Shown: positions 38,203 to 47,450, counted from the first letter of the stretch. The stretch: 64,000 nucleotides of DNA from CBDDFQ01 sp965227035 (GCA_965227035.1 OZ245724.1:682001-746000); one strand, 5' to 3'. Numbers and translations are program-made. Notes: generated from the letters alone by a model not told the origin.

Positions 38203-41043
38203 ATGAGTGACGTAAATCTTACAAACAAGAAGACCCTGCTTCTGGTCGACGGGTCCAGCTACCTTTATCGGGCATTCCACGCCATGCCCGACCTTCGGGC
38301 CTCCCCCGACGACCCGAGCAGCCCGGCCACTGGCGCCATCCGGGGAATGATCAACATGATGCAGGCGCTGCGGCGGGAAGTGCGCGCCGATTACGCCGCC
38401 TGCGTGTTCGACGCCAAAGGCCCGACTTTCCGGGACGAGTGGTACCCCGAATACAAGGCCAACCGCTCGCCGATGCCGGACGATCTGCGCAGCCAGATCG
38501 AGCCCATCCACGAGGTGGTGAAGTTGCTGGGCTGGGCAGTACTCGACGTGCCTGGCGTAGAGGCCGACGACGTGATCGGTACCCTGGCTCATGTTGCGGC
38601 GCAGCAGCAAATCGAGGTGATCGTGTCGAGCGGCGACAAGGATATGAGCCAGCTGGTGAACGAGCACATCACCATCATCGACACCATGAACGGCAAGCGC
38701 CGGGATGTTGCTGGCGTGACCGCAGAATTTGGGGTTCCGCCTTCGTTGATGGTCGACTACCAGACGCTGGTAGGAGACACGGTCGACAACGTTCCGGGCG
38801 TCGAAAAAGTCGGCCCGAAAACGGCGGCGAAATGGCTCAACGAATACGGGTCGCTGGACAACCTCGTGGCCCGGGCGTCCGAGATCAAAGGCGTGGCAGG
38901 CGAAAACCTTCGCAAGGCGGTCGACTGGCTACCCCAGGGGCGCCGTCTGGTGACGATTCGCCGGGATTGCGACCTGACCGAACACGTGGCCGGCCTGCCG
39001 TCGCTGGACGCATTGCAGATTGCCGGACAAAACGTCGATTCGCTGCGTGCCTTCTACGAAAAATATGGTTTCAAGAGCCTCGTTCGTACGATCGATTCCG
39101 AAAGCGTGCAGCCGGAAATGATCGGCGTGGGCGAAGAGAAGGGGGCGGGCAAGAAGAAATCTCAGGGCAAGGGCAAAGCTCCCGACGGCTCGTTCGGATT
39201 GTTCGACGAACCGGCGCTCGAAGCCGCTTCGAAGGCGACCAATCTTTCCTACGACACGGTAATGACCTGGGAATTGTTCGACGCCTGGCTCGACAAGATC
39301 AAGGCGGCGGAGCTGGTTGCGGTCGATACCGAAACCGATTCTCTCGACGAAATGCGCGCCCGTATCGTCGGCCTGAGTTTCAGCGTGAAACCGGGCGAAG
39401 CGGCGTACATCCCGTTGGCCCACAACTATGCCGATGCGCCGGCCCAACTGCCGATCGACGAGGTGCTCGCAAAGCTCAAGCCGTGGCTCGAAGACGGATC
39501 GAAAAAGAAGCTGGGGCAGCACGTCAAATACGACCGCCACGTGTTCGCCAATCATGGAATCGAAGTGCAGGGGTACCGGCACGACACCATGCTGCAAAGC
39601 TACGTGCTCGAAGTGCATCGTCCCCACGGACTCGCGAGTCTGGCAGAGCGTCATCTGGGACGCAGCGGCATCAACTACGAAGATTTGTGCGGCAAGGGCG
39701 CAAGCCAGATTTCGTTCGCGCAGGTAGAGATTGCGAAGGCCGCCGAGTACTCGTGCGAGGACTCGGATCAAACGCTCGATGTGCATCTGGCTTTGTGGCC
39801 GAAGCTCGAGGCAGACGACAGGCTACGTGGCATTTACGAGCTGGAAATCGAAAGCAGCGAAGCGCTGTATCGGATCGAGCGCAACGGCGTTCTGATCGAT
39901 GCGAAAACTCTGGCGAACCAGAGCCACGAGCTGGGGCAGCGGATCATGCAGCTGGAGCGCGAAGCGCATGAGCTGGCGGGTCAGATTTTCAATTTGGGAA
40001 GTCCCAAGCAGATCGGCGAAATTTTCTTCACCAAACTCGGTTTGCCTATCGTCAAGAAAACAGCGACCGGCGCACCCAGTACCGACGAAGAGGTGCTGGA
40101 GAAGCTTGCCGAAGACTACCCGCTACCGGCGAAGATTCTCGAGCATCGAGGGCTCTCGAAGTTGAAGGGCACCTACACCGACAAGCTCGCGCAAATGGCT
40201 TTGCCATCGAGCGGCCGTGTGCACACCCATTACGCGCAGGCGGTGGCTGTGACCGGGCGCTTGTCGAGCAACGATCCCAACCTGCAGAACATTCCGATTC
40301 GCACGCCTGAAGGGCGTCGTGTGCGCGAAGCATTCGTCGCGCCGGAAGGGCGCGTGATCGTCAGCGCCGACTATTCGCAGATCGAGCTGCGAATCATGGC
40401 GCACATCAGTGGCGATGAATCATTGCTGAGAGCGTTCGCCGAGAAGGAAGACGTGCACATCGCGACGGCTGCCGAAGTGTTCGGTGTGCCGAAGGCCGAG
40501 GTGTCGAGCGAGCAGCGTCGCTATGCGAAGGTCATCAACTTCGGTTTGATCTACGGTATGAGCAGCTTCGGCCTTGCGCGGAATCTGGGCATCGACAACA
40601 CGGCGGCTCGCAACTACATCGAGCGTTATTTCCAGCGGTATCCCGGCGTGAAGCAGTACATGGACGAGACGCGAGCCAGCGCGAAATCGAAGGGCTACGT
40701 CGAGACCGTGTTCGGCAGACGGCTGTACCTGCCTGAGATCAATTCACCCAATGGCCCGCGGCGGGCTGGGGCCGAGCGCGCCGCTATCAACGCGCCGATG
40801 CAGGGCACAGCGGCGGATTTGATCAAGAAGAGCATGGTGAAGATTCAGCAGGTCATCGACGACCAGAAGCTGGGCAGTCTCATGATCATGCAGGTGCACG
40901 ATGAACTGGTGTTCGAAGTGCCCGAATCGGAAGTGAACTGGGCACGCGAAGAGGTGCCGCGCCTGATGGCCAGCGTGGCCGACCTGAAGGTGCCGCTACT
41001 TGCCGAAGTGGGCGTCGGGCCGAACTGGGACAAGGCGCATTGA
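38203..41043 (+). CDS. polA: DNA polymerase I
   Basis: A 946-residue DNA polymerase I for Okazaki fragment processing and repair. The 5'-3' exonuclease domain opens LLLVDGSSYLYRAFHAMP and includes VFDAKGPTFRDEWYPEYKANR and SGDKDMSQLV. The 3'-5' exonuclease retains its catalytic acidic motif (VDTETDSLDE), so proofreading is expected. The polymerase domain has motif A SADYSQIELR, motif B RRYAKVINFGLIYG and motif C QVHDELVFEV. A charged linker (about residues 305-330, lysine-rich) separates the two nuclease domains. The ATG at 38203 matches the family start. A strong bidirectional terminator follows. Confidence 0.98.
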   Translation: MSDVNLTNKKTLLLVDGSSYLYRAFHAMPDLRASPDDPSSPATGAIRGMINMMQALRREVRADYAACVFDAKGPTFRDEWYPEYKANRSPMPDDLRSQIEPIHEVVKLLGWAVLDVPGVEADDVIGTLAHVAAQQQIEVIVSSGDKDMSQLVNEHITIIDTMNGKRRDVAGVTAEFGVPPSLMVDYQTLVGDTVDNVPGVEKVGPKTAAKWLNEYGSLDNLVARASEIKGVAGENLRKAVDWLPQGRRLVTIRRDCDLTEHVAGLPSLDALQIAGQNVDSLRAFYEKYGFKSLVRTIDSESVQPEMIGVGEEKGAGKKKSQGKGKAPDGSFGLFDEPALEAASKATNLSYDTVMTWELFDAWLDKIKAAELVAVDTETDSLDEMRARIVGLSFSVKPGEAAYIPLAHNYADAPAQLPIDEVLAKLKPWLEDGSKKKLGQHVKYDRHVFANHGIEVQGYRHDTMLQSYVLEVHRPHGLASLAERHLGRSGINYEDLCGKGASQISFAQVEIAKAAEYSCEDSDQTLDVHLALWPKLEADDRLRGIYELEIESSEALYRIERNGVLIDAKTLANQSHELGQRIMQLEREAHELAGQIFNLGSPKQIGEIFFTKLGLPIVKKTATGAPSTDEEVLEKLAEDYPLPAKILEHRGLSKLKGTYTDKLAQMALPSSGRVHTHYAQAVAVTGRLSSNDPNLQNIPIRTPEGRRVREAFVAPEGRVIVSADYSQIELRIMAHISGDESLLRAFAEKEDVHIATAAEVFGVPKAEVSSEQRRYAKVINFGLIYGMSSFGLARNLGIDNTAARNYIERYFQRYPGVKQYMDETRASAKSKGYVETVFGRRLYLPEINSPNGPRRAGAERAAINAPMQGTAADLIKKSMVKIQQVIDDQKLGSLMIMQVHDELVFEVPESEVNWAREEVPRLMASVADLKVPLLAEVGVGPNWDKAH

Positions 41044-41070
41044 AGCTGGTACGCAGAAATCCGAGTGCAT

Positions 41071-41116
41071 AAAAAAGGGCCGGCGATGAAAACATCGCCG
41101 GCCCTTTTTGTTTTTG
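41071..41116. terminator. Bidirectional rho-independent terminator between polA and mctP
   Basis: AAAAAAGGGCCGGCGATG, short loop, CATCGCCGGCCCTTTTTG. The GC-rich stem of about 12 pairs is flanked by A and T runs, so it can end polA (+) and the mctP operon (-). Confidence 0.95.
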
Positions 41117-41137
41117 CTATCGACTGCTGGTTATTTG

Positions 41138-42646
41138 TTAGTGACGCAGAGCCGGCGCTTTGGAGCCGCCCTTGCCCAACACCAGTTGCACCACGACCGC
41201 GACGACGACGTTGAACGCAAGCGCGATCAGGCCGGTGTACATCGTGTACGGCGTGCCATCGATCAAGAAGGTGTGAACAGGTTTCACGCCGTCCATGTAC
41301 ACCAGCAAGCTTCCGCCGACGATGCCTGCCGCCCAGCCGGTGAGCAGCGCGTTGGCGCCGAACCAGCCGAAGAACAGACCGAACACCAGTGCCGGGAAGG
41401 TTTGCAGAATCCACAGACCGCCGAGCAGTTGCAAGTCGAGCGCAAAGCTCGTGGGCAGGAACACGATGAAGATCAGCGCGCCGAACTTCACGACCAGCGA
41501 CACCATCTTCGCGACCTTCGCTTCACCTTGCGGCGACACGTTCGGGTTCACGTAGGGCTTCCAGAAGTTACGCGTGAACAGATTGGCTGCACCGATGGAC
41601 ATGACTGCTGCGGGAACCAGCGCGCCAATGGCGATTGCGGAGAAGGCGAAGCCTGCGAACCAGCTCGGGAACATTGCGTTGAACAGCGCAGGAACCACAT
41701 CGTTGTTCGACGTGACCTTGATGCCGGCTGCGTAGCCCATGTAGCCCAGCAAGGCGATGAGGCCGAGGAGCACGGTATACGCGGGCAGGAACACCGCATT
41801 CTTGCGAATCGTGTCGGCGCTCTTTGCGGCAAAGATGCCGGTGAGCGTGTGCGGGTACATGAACGCTGCCATTGCAGAGCCTAACGCCAGTGTGGCGAAC
41901 GGAAGGATCTGCTGGGTCTTCAGCGTCAGGCCGGTCGCGCCGCCCTTCAGCGCGAACGCGTCACGTGCCGACGAGAACACTGCGCCGTAGCCGCCGAGCT
42001 TCATCGGAACGATCACCACTGCAACCAGCACCACGATGTAGATCATCAGATCTTTCACGAAGGCGATGAGTGCGGGAGCACGCAAGCCAGCCGAGTAGGT
42101 GTACAGCGCCAGGATGATGAACGCGGCGGTGAGCGGCAACTCGCCCGTGACGCCGAGGGCCTTGATGACCACTTCCATGCCGATCAGCTGGAGCGCGATG
42201 TAAGGCATGGTCGCGACGACGCCGGTAATAGCTATCGCGAGTTCCAGCTTGCGCGAACCGTAGCGTCCGTAAACGACGTCTGCAGCCGTCACATGGCCCG
42301 CCTTGTGTGCGGCGTGCCAGAGCTTGGGCATGATCATGAACACGATCGGGTACACGAGGATGGTGTAGGGCAGTGCGAAGAAGCCATAGGCTCCCACTGC
42401 ATAGACCAATGCCGGGACCGCGATGACGGTGTAGGCGGTGTAGAAATCGCCGCCGACCAGGAACCAGGTGATCCAGGTGCCGAAATTACGGCCGCCCAGA
42501 CCCCATTCGTCCAGATGCTCGCCCTTGTGTTCCTTGCCGCCGCTTTGCCAGCGCGAAGCCAGAAAGCCCATGACAGTCACGAGCGCGAAGAAGAAGATGA
42601 AGACGCTTAGAGCCGTCCAGTTGATGTTGCCGCTGGTACCCATCAT
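41138..42646 (-). CDS. Sodium:solute symporter, monocarboxylate uptake permease MctP-like
   Basis: A 502-residue SSS-family permease with about 13 membrane segments. The EWGLGGRNFGTWITWFLVGGDFYTAYT region is close to rhizobial MctP, which imports lactate, pyruvate, acetate and alanine. The C-terminus ends shortly after the last helix. The ATG at 42646 overlaps the stop of the tiny upstream gene (ATGA), with GGGAG four bases ahead; a second ATG at 42643 is equally placed. SSS permeases of this branch commonly pair with a DUF3311 protein, as here. Confidence 0.9.
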   Translation of the reverse strand: MMGTSGNINWTALSVFIFFFALVTVMGFLASRWQSGGKEHKGEHLDEWGLGGRNFGTWITWFLVGGDFYTAYTVIAVPALVYAVGAYGFFALPYTILVYPIVFMIMPKLWHAAHKAGHVTAADVVYGRYGSRKLELAIAITGVVATMPYIALQLIGMEVVIKALGVTGELPLTAAFIILALYTYSAGLRAPALIAFVKDLMIYIVVLVAVVIVPMKLGGYGAVFSSARDAFALKGGATGLTLKTQQILPFATLALGSAMAAFMYPHTLTGIFAAKSADTIRKNAVFLPAYTVLLGLIALLGYMGYAAGIKVTSNNDVVPALFNAMFPSWFAGFAFSAIAIGALVPAAVMSIGAANLFTRNFWKPYVNPNVSPQGEAKVAKMVSLVVKFGALIFIVFLPTSFALDLQLLGGLWILQTFPALVFGLFFGWFGANALLTGWAAGIVGGSLLVYMDGVKPVHTFLIDGTPYTMYTGLIALAFNVVVAVVVQLVLGKGGSKAPALRH

Positions 42647-42822
42647 TCATCTCCCTTTTTCAGGCCGTCTTTGTAGACGAACCAGATGATCAGGGCGGTG
42701 AGCGGAACCCACGCGAATTGATACCAGTAGAAGAAAGGAAAGCCGAAGAGGACGGGCGCTTCGGAGTTATAGAAAGGGACCCAAAGGAGTCCGATAAATG
42801 GCAAAAGCAGTAGGTACCGCAT
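42643..42822 (-). CDS. DUF3311 small membrane protein, partner of the SSS permease
   Basis: A 59-residue protein with two membrane segments (MRYLLLLPFIGLLWVPFY, then FYWYQFAWVPLTALIIWFVY) and a lysine-rich end KDGLKKGDE. The PF(Y)N, FPFFYWYQ and LTALIIW pattern is that of DUF3311 proteins that accompany monocarboxylate/SSS symporters, probably as an accessory subunit. It overlaps mctP by four bases and should be co-translated. Only the protein logic supports it, but this is strong. Confidence 0.88.
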   Translation of the reverse strand: MRYLLLLPFIGLLWVPFYNSEAPVLFGFPFFYWYQFAWVPLTALIIWFVYKDGLKKGDE

Positions 42823-42908
42823 AAATTTTCCAGTGTTATTTTTGGATATGGTGCGGACTCCGGTCGAGTCCTGATCGGGCTTGGTGAGCCCTCTGTCGCA
42901 GAAGAAAC

Positions 42909-43097
42909 TTACTTCTTCTCGCTGTGCTGCACGCCGGCCGTCGCGTAGTGCTCTTTTTTCATTTCGGTGATCTGGACGATCACGCTTTCCGGCTTGGCAT
43001 CGAGCGATTCGACAACCGCGTTGGTCAATGCAGTGATGAGTTTTTTCTTTTGTTCGGGCGTGCGGCCTTCGAACATGTCGACGCGAATCGTTGGCAT
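42909..43097 (-). CDS. 4-oxalocrotonate tautomerase family protein
   Basis: A 62-residue tautomerase. After removal of Met the amino-terminal Pro of PTIRVDMFEGRTPEQKK becomes the catalytic base; the Arg at position 13 of the precursor and the VQITE strand are typical. The family converts 2-hydroxymuconates to oxo forms, but many homologues act on other enols. AGGAGA is well placed before the start. It is the most upstream gene of this minus-strand group, 86 bases before the DUF3311 start. Confidence 0.92.
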   Translation of the reverse strand: MPTIRVDMFEGRTPEQKKKLITALTNAVVESLDAKPESVIVQITEMKKEHYATAGVQHSEKK

Positions 43098-43316
43098 GAA
43101 ATCTCCTGAAAATTGGGTTGGATAACCTCGCGCCTGGAACGTAAGTAGTACGTTATTTGGTGCGGGCTGAGACGTGGAGTCTAAACTGCGCTTCGCCTTA
43201 CGAGTGTGTAAGGTTTGGTCGCCTATTGGTTCGTCGGAGATTCGCAGGCCCGGGTTGACACGGTTGCTAAGATACAAAATGGCATGGAGTCGTCTGTCAC
43301 CGGACGCGCCTGCGTG

Positions 43317-43341
43317 AAGCTGCCGCTTAGGGCGGCTTTTT
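43317..43341 (+). terminator. Terminator-like hairpin in the leader of the ZIP transporter
   Basis: AAGCTGCCGC, short loop, GGCGGCTT followed by TTTTTTATT. It ends 18 bases before the ZIP start codon. There is no convincing gene ending just upstream on this strand, so a transcription attenuator is possible; a terminator of an unseen small RNA is the alternative. Confidence 0.6.
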
Positions 43342-43359
43342 TATTGAAGGTTTCGTTTC

Positions 43360-44190
43360 ATGCTTTTGCTTTTCATCATCGTCGGCACCATCGTTTGCGG
43401 CGTCGGAAGCGTCTGGGTCGCGGCCGTTCTGAGCTTCGCCATGCTGGCGCGTTTCTCGCAGCATCTTTTGAGTCTGGCTGCGGGTGCGTTGCTCGCGACC
43501 GCTTTCATGCATCTGCTTCCAGAAGCATTCGAAAGCAGCATCGAGCCGCACAATTTATTCGCGACGCTTCTGATTGCGGTTGTTTTCTTTTTTCTTCTGG
43601 ACAAGGCCGAGCTCTGGCATCACGGCCACGAACACAACGACGACCACGGGCACGGGCAGGACCATGCGCACGACCACGATCATGGTCATGCGCACGGCCA
43701 TGTTCATGACCATGCACACGACGCCAAACCGGGGCGCGCCGGTTCATGGGCGGTGCTTGCGGGCGACAGTGTTCACTGCTTCGGGGACGGAATCCTGATC
43801 GCGTCTGCCTTCCTCGCAGACATTCGCCTGGGTATCGTCGCGACCCTCGCGGTGCTTGCACATGAAGTGCCGCATCACATGGGCGATCTGGTGGTGCTGC
43901 GACGTTTGAATTCGAACAAACGCGCCGCGCTGGTCAAGGTGTCTATGGCGGGTTCGGTGACCGCATTAGGGGGCATCGTCGGCTACTTTCTGGTCGATGG
44001 ACTGCACGACTACCTGCCGTACTTTCTCGTCATCGCCGCGAGCAGCTTCGTCTACGTCGCACTCGCCGATCTGATTCCGCAATTGCAGAAAAAGCTGTCT
44101 GCGCGCCAGACCGCCGCGCAGGTCGTCTGGCTGCTGATCGGCATCGGGTTAGTGACGGCGGTGGCGAACTTCGCGCACCACTCGCACTAG
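43360..44190 (+). CDS. ZIP family divalent metal transporter
   Basis: A 276-residue ZIP (zinc/iron permease) protein. Eight membrane segments are visible, with the TM4 metal site HCFGDGILIASAF and the TM5 site HEVPHHMGD carrying the canonical His/Glu/Asp ligands. Between TM3 and TM4 is a very His/Asp-rich loop (about residues 88-125; HGHEHNDDHGHGQDHAHD and so on) that should buffer zinc or another divalent ion in the cytoplasm. The length and histidine loop match bacterial ZIPs of the gufA/ZupT group. Its leader carries a terminator-like hairpin, so metal-dependent control is possible. Confidence 0.92.
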   Translation: MLLLFIIVGTIVCGVGSVWVAAVLSFAMLARFSQHLLSLAAGALLATAFMHLLPEAFESSIEPHNLFATLLIAVVFFFLLDKAELWHHGHEHNDDHGHGQDHAHDHDHGHAHGHVHDHAHDAKPGRAGSWAVLAGDSVHCFGDGILIASAFLADIRLGIVATLAVLAHEVPHHMGDLVVLRRLNSNKRAALVKVSMAGSVTALGGIVGYFLVDGLHDYLPYFLVIAASSFVYVALADLIPQLQKKLSARQTAAQVVWLLIGIGLVTAVANFAHHSH

Positions 44191-44229
44191 GTCACTCGAC
44201 GCGCGAAGTCCAAAACTTCAGTCGAAGCA

Positions 44230-45129
44230 TTAGCCCTTTTCTACAGGGCGAGTGGGAACGCTGCACCATTCGCTCCAGCTGCCTGCAAACAACGCAGGTT
44301 GCCCCAGTCCGGCAAGCTCGATGGCCAGCACATTCGGAGTGGCGCTCACTCCGCTTCCGCACTGGTTGACGATGGTCGCCGGATCGCGTCCCTGCAGCAA
44401 ATCCTCGAACTCCTTGCGCAGGACTTCCGGCGATTTGAATTTGCCATCGGCGTCGAAGTTCATGTTGAACGGACGATTGATTGCTCCCGGGATATGTCCC
44501 GCGACTGGGTCCAGCGGTTCAACTTCACCTCGATAGCGCGGCGCCCCACGTGCATCGATGATGGTTTGCGTGCCGCTCCCCAGTTGCCCTTCGACTTCGG
44601 TTGCCGTAACCAGTTTGCGCAGGGGCTCGCCGAGCACAAAATTGCTTTGAAAGTGCGCCGGTTCTTCGCCGGATGCCACGGGCTCGCCCGCTGCCTGCCA
44701 CGCCTGCAATCCTCCGTCCAGAACGGCCACTGCATCGTGGCCGGCCCACTTGAGCATCCACCATAGGCGACCACAGTAGTTCACGCCATTGCGGTCGTAG
44801 ACGACAGCCTGCATGTCGTTGGACAGACCCACCTGGCTGAGCCAGTAGGCGAATCGTTCGCGAGAGGGAAGCGGATGTCGACCGCCGGATGCCGGCTCGT
44901 CGGCACCCGTTGTGGTGAGCACTTCACCGTGCGGCCCGGGCGCCCCGTGTTTGGCGCTCAGGTCGGTATCGAGGTTCGCGTAAACCGCGTGAGGAATATG
45001 CGATTCCAGGTACGCCTGATGTCCCGACGCCGGGTTCATCAGATCGAACGAGCAGTCGAAGATCATCAATGGTTTTTTTTGATTCAGAAGCTCTTTGAGC
45101 TGATCGATCTGGATGAGGTGCGTGTACAT
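44230..45129 (-). CDS. sseA: Sulfurtransferase (3-mercaptopyruvate/thiosulfate type)
   Basis: A 299-residue tandem-rhodanese protein. The N-terminal inactive domain (about 1-145) and the C-terminal catalytic domain are typical; the active-site Cys sits in CGSGVSA near residue 250. The CGSGVxA loop is the mercaptopyruvate sulfurtransferase signature rather than the CRxGx[RT] of thiosulfate sulfurtransferases. The start (ATG 45129) is supported by AAGGA upstream. It is in line with the EamA gene 67 bases upstream, so co-transcription is plausible. Confidence 0.92.
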   Translation of the reverse strand: MYTHLIQIDQLKELLNQKKPLMIFDCSFDLMNPASGHQAYLESHIPHAVYANLDTDLSAKHGAPGPHGEVLTTTGADEPASGGRHPLPSRERFAYWLSQVGLSNDMQAVVYDRNGVNYCGRLWWMLKWAGHDAVAVLDGGLQAWQAAGEPVASGEEPAHFQSNFVLGEPLRKLVTATEVEGQLGSGTQTIIDARGAPRYRGEVEPLDPVAGHIPGAINRPFNMNFDADGKFKSPEVLRKEFEDLLQGRDPATIVNQCGSGVSATPNVLAIELAGLGQPALFAGSWSEWCSVPTRPVEKG

Positions 45130-45150
45130 AATTTTCCTTGTCGCGGACGC

Positions 45151-45176
45151 GTTCGCTGTCTGTGTGTTCGCTGTCT
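45151..45176. repeat. 15-bp direct repeat in the sseA leader
   Basis: GTTCGCTGTCT occurs at 45151-45161 and 45166-45176 (period 15) within the EamA-sseA gap. It is a small tandem repeat of unknown function. Confidence 0.8.
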
Positions 45177-45196
45177 CTGTTTTCGATGTTTCTACT

Positions 45197-46108
45197 TCAG
45201 TGCTCTTCGCCCGGCGAATCGGGCACTGCGCGGCCGCGCAGAATCGTTGCCGCAACACCGCTTACCAAAATGATGGCCATGCCGATCCAGGCAATCGCGG
45301 GAAGCACATCGTTGAAAAGCACGATTCCGAATATTCCACCGAAAACGATGCCAGAGTAGTTCAGATTCGCAACCACAAGGGTCTGCCGGGGTGTCTTTGC
45401 ACTGGAATAGGCGCGCGTCATGCAGAGCTGTCCCCCTGACGCGAACAGTCCGAGGGGAACTAGCCACAGCGCGCCCTGCCAGTTCCAGGGCGAAACGCCG
45501 GTTACCGCAACGGCCACCATTCCGGCAATCGTCGAGCCGACCGCAAACAGAAAGACGGTTCTGGTTTCCGGCTCGCCGACCCGCGACAGCGAGATGACCT
45601 GCATGTACGCGAAGGCCGACACGATGCCCGATAGCAATCCGATGGCTCCTGCGAATGCCTGGTTCTGATCGAGAGTCGGTCGCAGCATGAGGATCACGCC
45701 GGCGAATCCTGCAAGAACTGTCAACACGAGCGGGCCTTGCTGTGAGGATCCTGGCGAGTTCTGGCCCGGACGCCAGTTGAGCAGCGCCCCTCCCACCAGA
45801 AAGGCGGCAATCCAGACGCTGCTCATGTAGTTGAGCGTAATGGCGGTAGGAAGGGGCAGGTGGGCCAGCGCATAAAACCAGCAGCCCAGGGACGACACGC
45901 CCACCAGGCTGCGCCACGCGTGCATGAGCGGGTATTGCGTTTTAAGCGAGACGCCCTGATATCTGGCGACCACTGCCACGAAGAGCATGCCCAGAATGCC
46001 GCGATACATGACCAGCTCGGCGCTGTTGAAGTAGGCCGAGGCCAGCTTCACGCAGACGCCCATGAGCGAGAAAAAGAAGGCGGCCAGCACCATCCAGAGG
46101 GCTTGCAT
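45197..46108 (-). CDS. DMT family transporter with EamA domains
   Basis: A 303-residue drug/metabolite transporter with ten predicted membrane helices in two EamA repeats (about residues 1-140 and 160-290). KLASAYFNSAELVMYRGILGM near the start and ARSLVG-like basic loops are typical. These exporters move amino acids, nucleosides or other metabolites; substrate unknown. It follows the Rieske gene (stop 46126) by 17 bases and is probably in its operon. Confidence 0.9.
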   Translation of the reverse strand: MQALWMVLAAFFFSLMGVCVKLASAYFNSAELVMYRGILGMLFVAVVARYQGVSLKTQYPLMHAWRSLVGVSSLGCWFYALAHLPLPTAITLNYMSSVWIAAFLVGGALLNWRPGQNSPGSSQQGPLVLTVLAGFAGVILMLRPTLDQNQAFAGAIGLLSGIVSAFAYMQVISLSRVGEPETRTVFLFAVGSTIAGMVAVAVTGVSPWNWQGALWLVPLGLFASGGQLCMTRAYSSAKTPRQTLVVANLNYSGIVFGGIFGIVLFNDVLPAIAWIGMAIILVSGVAATILRGRAVPDSPGEEH

Positions 46109-46125
46109 CGCTCAATAACTGCCGT

Positions 46126-47313
46126 TCAAGCCTGGATCGGCGTGTTGTCCAGATTCGCGCCTATTTTCGCGCCCATTTTCGCGCCTATCGCACCGCGGTA
46201 CCACTCGTGGAACTGCTGCATGCCGTCTTCCATCGGGCTTTGATACGGGCCGACCTCGTTGTCGCCGCGTTTCAACAGGGCAAGGCGCCCGGCATCCATT
46301 CGCTCGGCGATTTCATCGTCTTCGCGGCAGGTTTCCATGTAGGCCTCCCGCTGCGCCTCGATGAACTCGCGTTCGAAGGCCACGATTTCTTCCGGGTAGT
46401 AGAACTCGACCATGTTCATGGTCTTGGTCGGGCTGATCGGATGCAGGGTAGAGACGGTCAAAACGTGCGGGTACCACTCGACCATGATGTGCGGGTAGTA
46501 AGTGAGCCAGATAGCGCCGTATTTAGGCTGCACACCGTTGCGGTACTTCAAAAGTGCGTCGTGCCAGCGTCTGTACGCAGGCGTGCCCGAGCGTGCCAGT
46601 TCGTTGGCAATGCCAACCGTTTGCACCGAATACTGCGGCTTGAATTCCCAGCGAAGATCGTCGCATTCGACAAACTGGCCAAGACCCGGATGGAACGGGC
46701 CGACGTGGTAGTCCTCGAGGTACACCTCGATGAATGTTTTCCAGTTGTAGTCGCACTCGTGCATCTCGACCCGATCGAGCGCATAGCCCGTGAAATCGAG
46801 ATCTGCACGTGGTCCCATGTTGGAAAGATCGGCGGCGATGTCGCGGCCGTTGTCCTCGAACAGAAGTCCGTTCCACTCACGCAATTTGTAATTGTTGAGA
46901 TTGAGACAAGGATCTTTCTTGAAATGGGGTGCCCCCAGCAGTTCGCCAGCAGGCTTGTCGCCGCTCGCGTTATAGGTCCAGCGGTGGAGAGGGCAGACGA
47001 TATTGCCGCCCGAATTGCCACCGTTGGCACCGGCCAGGCTGCCGCGATCTTTCAGGATCATGGCCTGGCGATGACGGCAAACGTTCGAGATGAGCTCGAT
47101 GCCTTTATCGGTGTGGACGAGCGCGCGCCCACCGCCTTCCTGCGGCAGGGTGTAGTAGTCGCCCTTTTCGGGGACCGCCATCCTGTGCCCCACATACCGG
47201 GGCCCACGCTGGAAGATGACATCCAGCTCGCGCTGGAACAGCGCCTGGTTGAAATAGCTCGAAACTGGTAGTTGGCTTGAGGCCTGCTGCAGTTGAAGAC
47301 TTAAATCAGACAT
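46126..47313 (-). CDS. Rieske-type aromatic ring-hydroxylating oxygenase, alpha subunit
   Basis: A 395-residue oxygenase. The Rieske [2Fe-2S] cluster ligands are CRHR at about 77-80 and CPLHRW at about 106-111. The mononuclear iron site is YLEDYHVGPFHPGL at about 188-201, where the two His lie after the bridging Asp. It belongs to the choline/carnitine- or vanillate-like branch often found next to xseB-ispA-dxs in Burkholderiales, and its substrate is unknown. There is no reductase nearby. The last 20 residues contain GAIGAKMGAKIGAN, encoded by a 12-bp repeat. Divergent from xseB. Confidence 0.92.
   Translation of the reverse strand: MSDLSLQLQQASSQLPVSSYFNQALFQRELDVIFQRGPRYVGHRMAVPEKGDYYTLPQEGGGRALVHTDKGIELISNVCRHRQAMILKDRGSLAGANGGNSGGNIVCPLHRWTYNASGDKPAGELLGAPHFKKDPCLNLNNYKLREWNGLLFEDNGRDIAADLSNMGPRADLDFTGYALDRVEMHECDYNWKTFIEVYLEDYHVGPFHPGLGQFVECDDLRWEFKPQYSVQTVGIANELARSGTPAYRRWHDALLKYRNGVQPKYGAIWLTYYPHIMVEWYPHVLTVSTLHPISPTKTMNMVEFYYPEEIVAFEREFIEAQREAYMETCREDDEIAERMDAGRLALLKRGDNEVGPYQSPMEDGMQQFHEWYRGAIGAKMGAKIGANLDNTPIQA
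46154..46189. repeat. 12-bp tandem repeat inside the Rieske gene 3' end
   Basis: TTCGCGCC(T/C)ATT occurs three times in a row (46154, 46166, 46178). On the coding strand it gives the repeated GAK(I/M) residues at the C-terminus. Period 12 keeps frame; copy number may vary between strains. Confidence 0.85.
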
Positions 47314-47450
47314 GGGTGACCTGACCTAAAGACTCCCCACAGGGAGAAGTTGCGCAGTGCGCGTAAAAAGAAAAACCGGCATCGCCGGCAATGAACGCCG
47401 ATTGTACCCGGGGGGTGCCCTAAAATCGGCGGTTCACGACCGACAACCCT

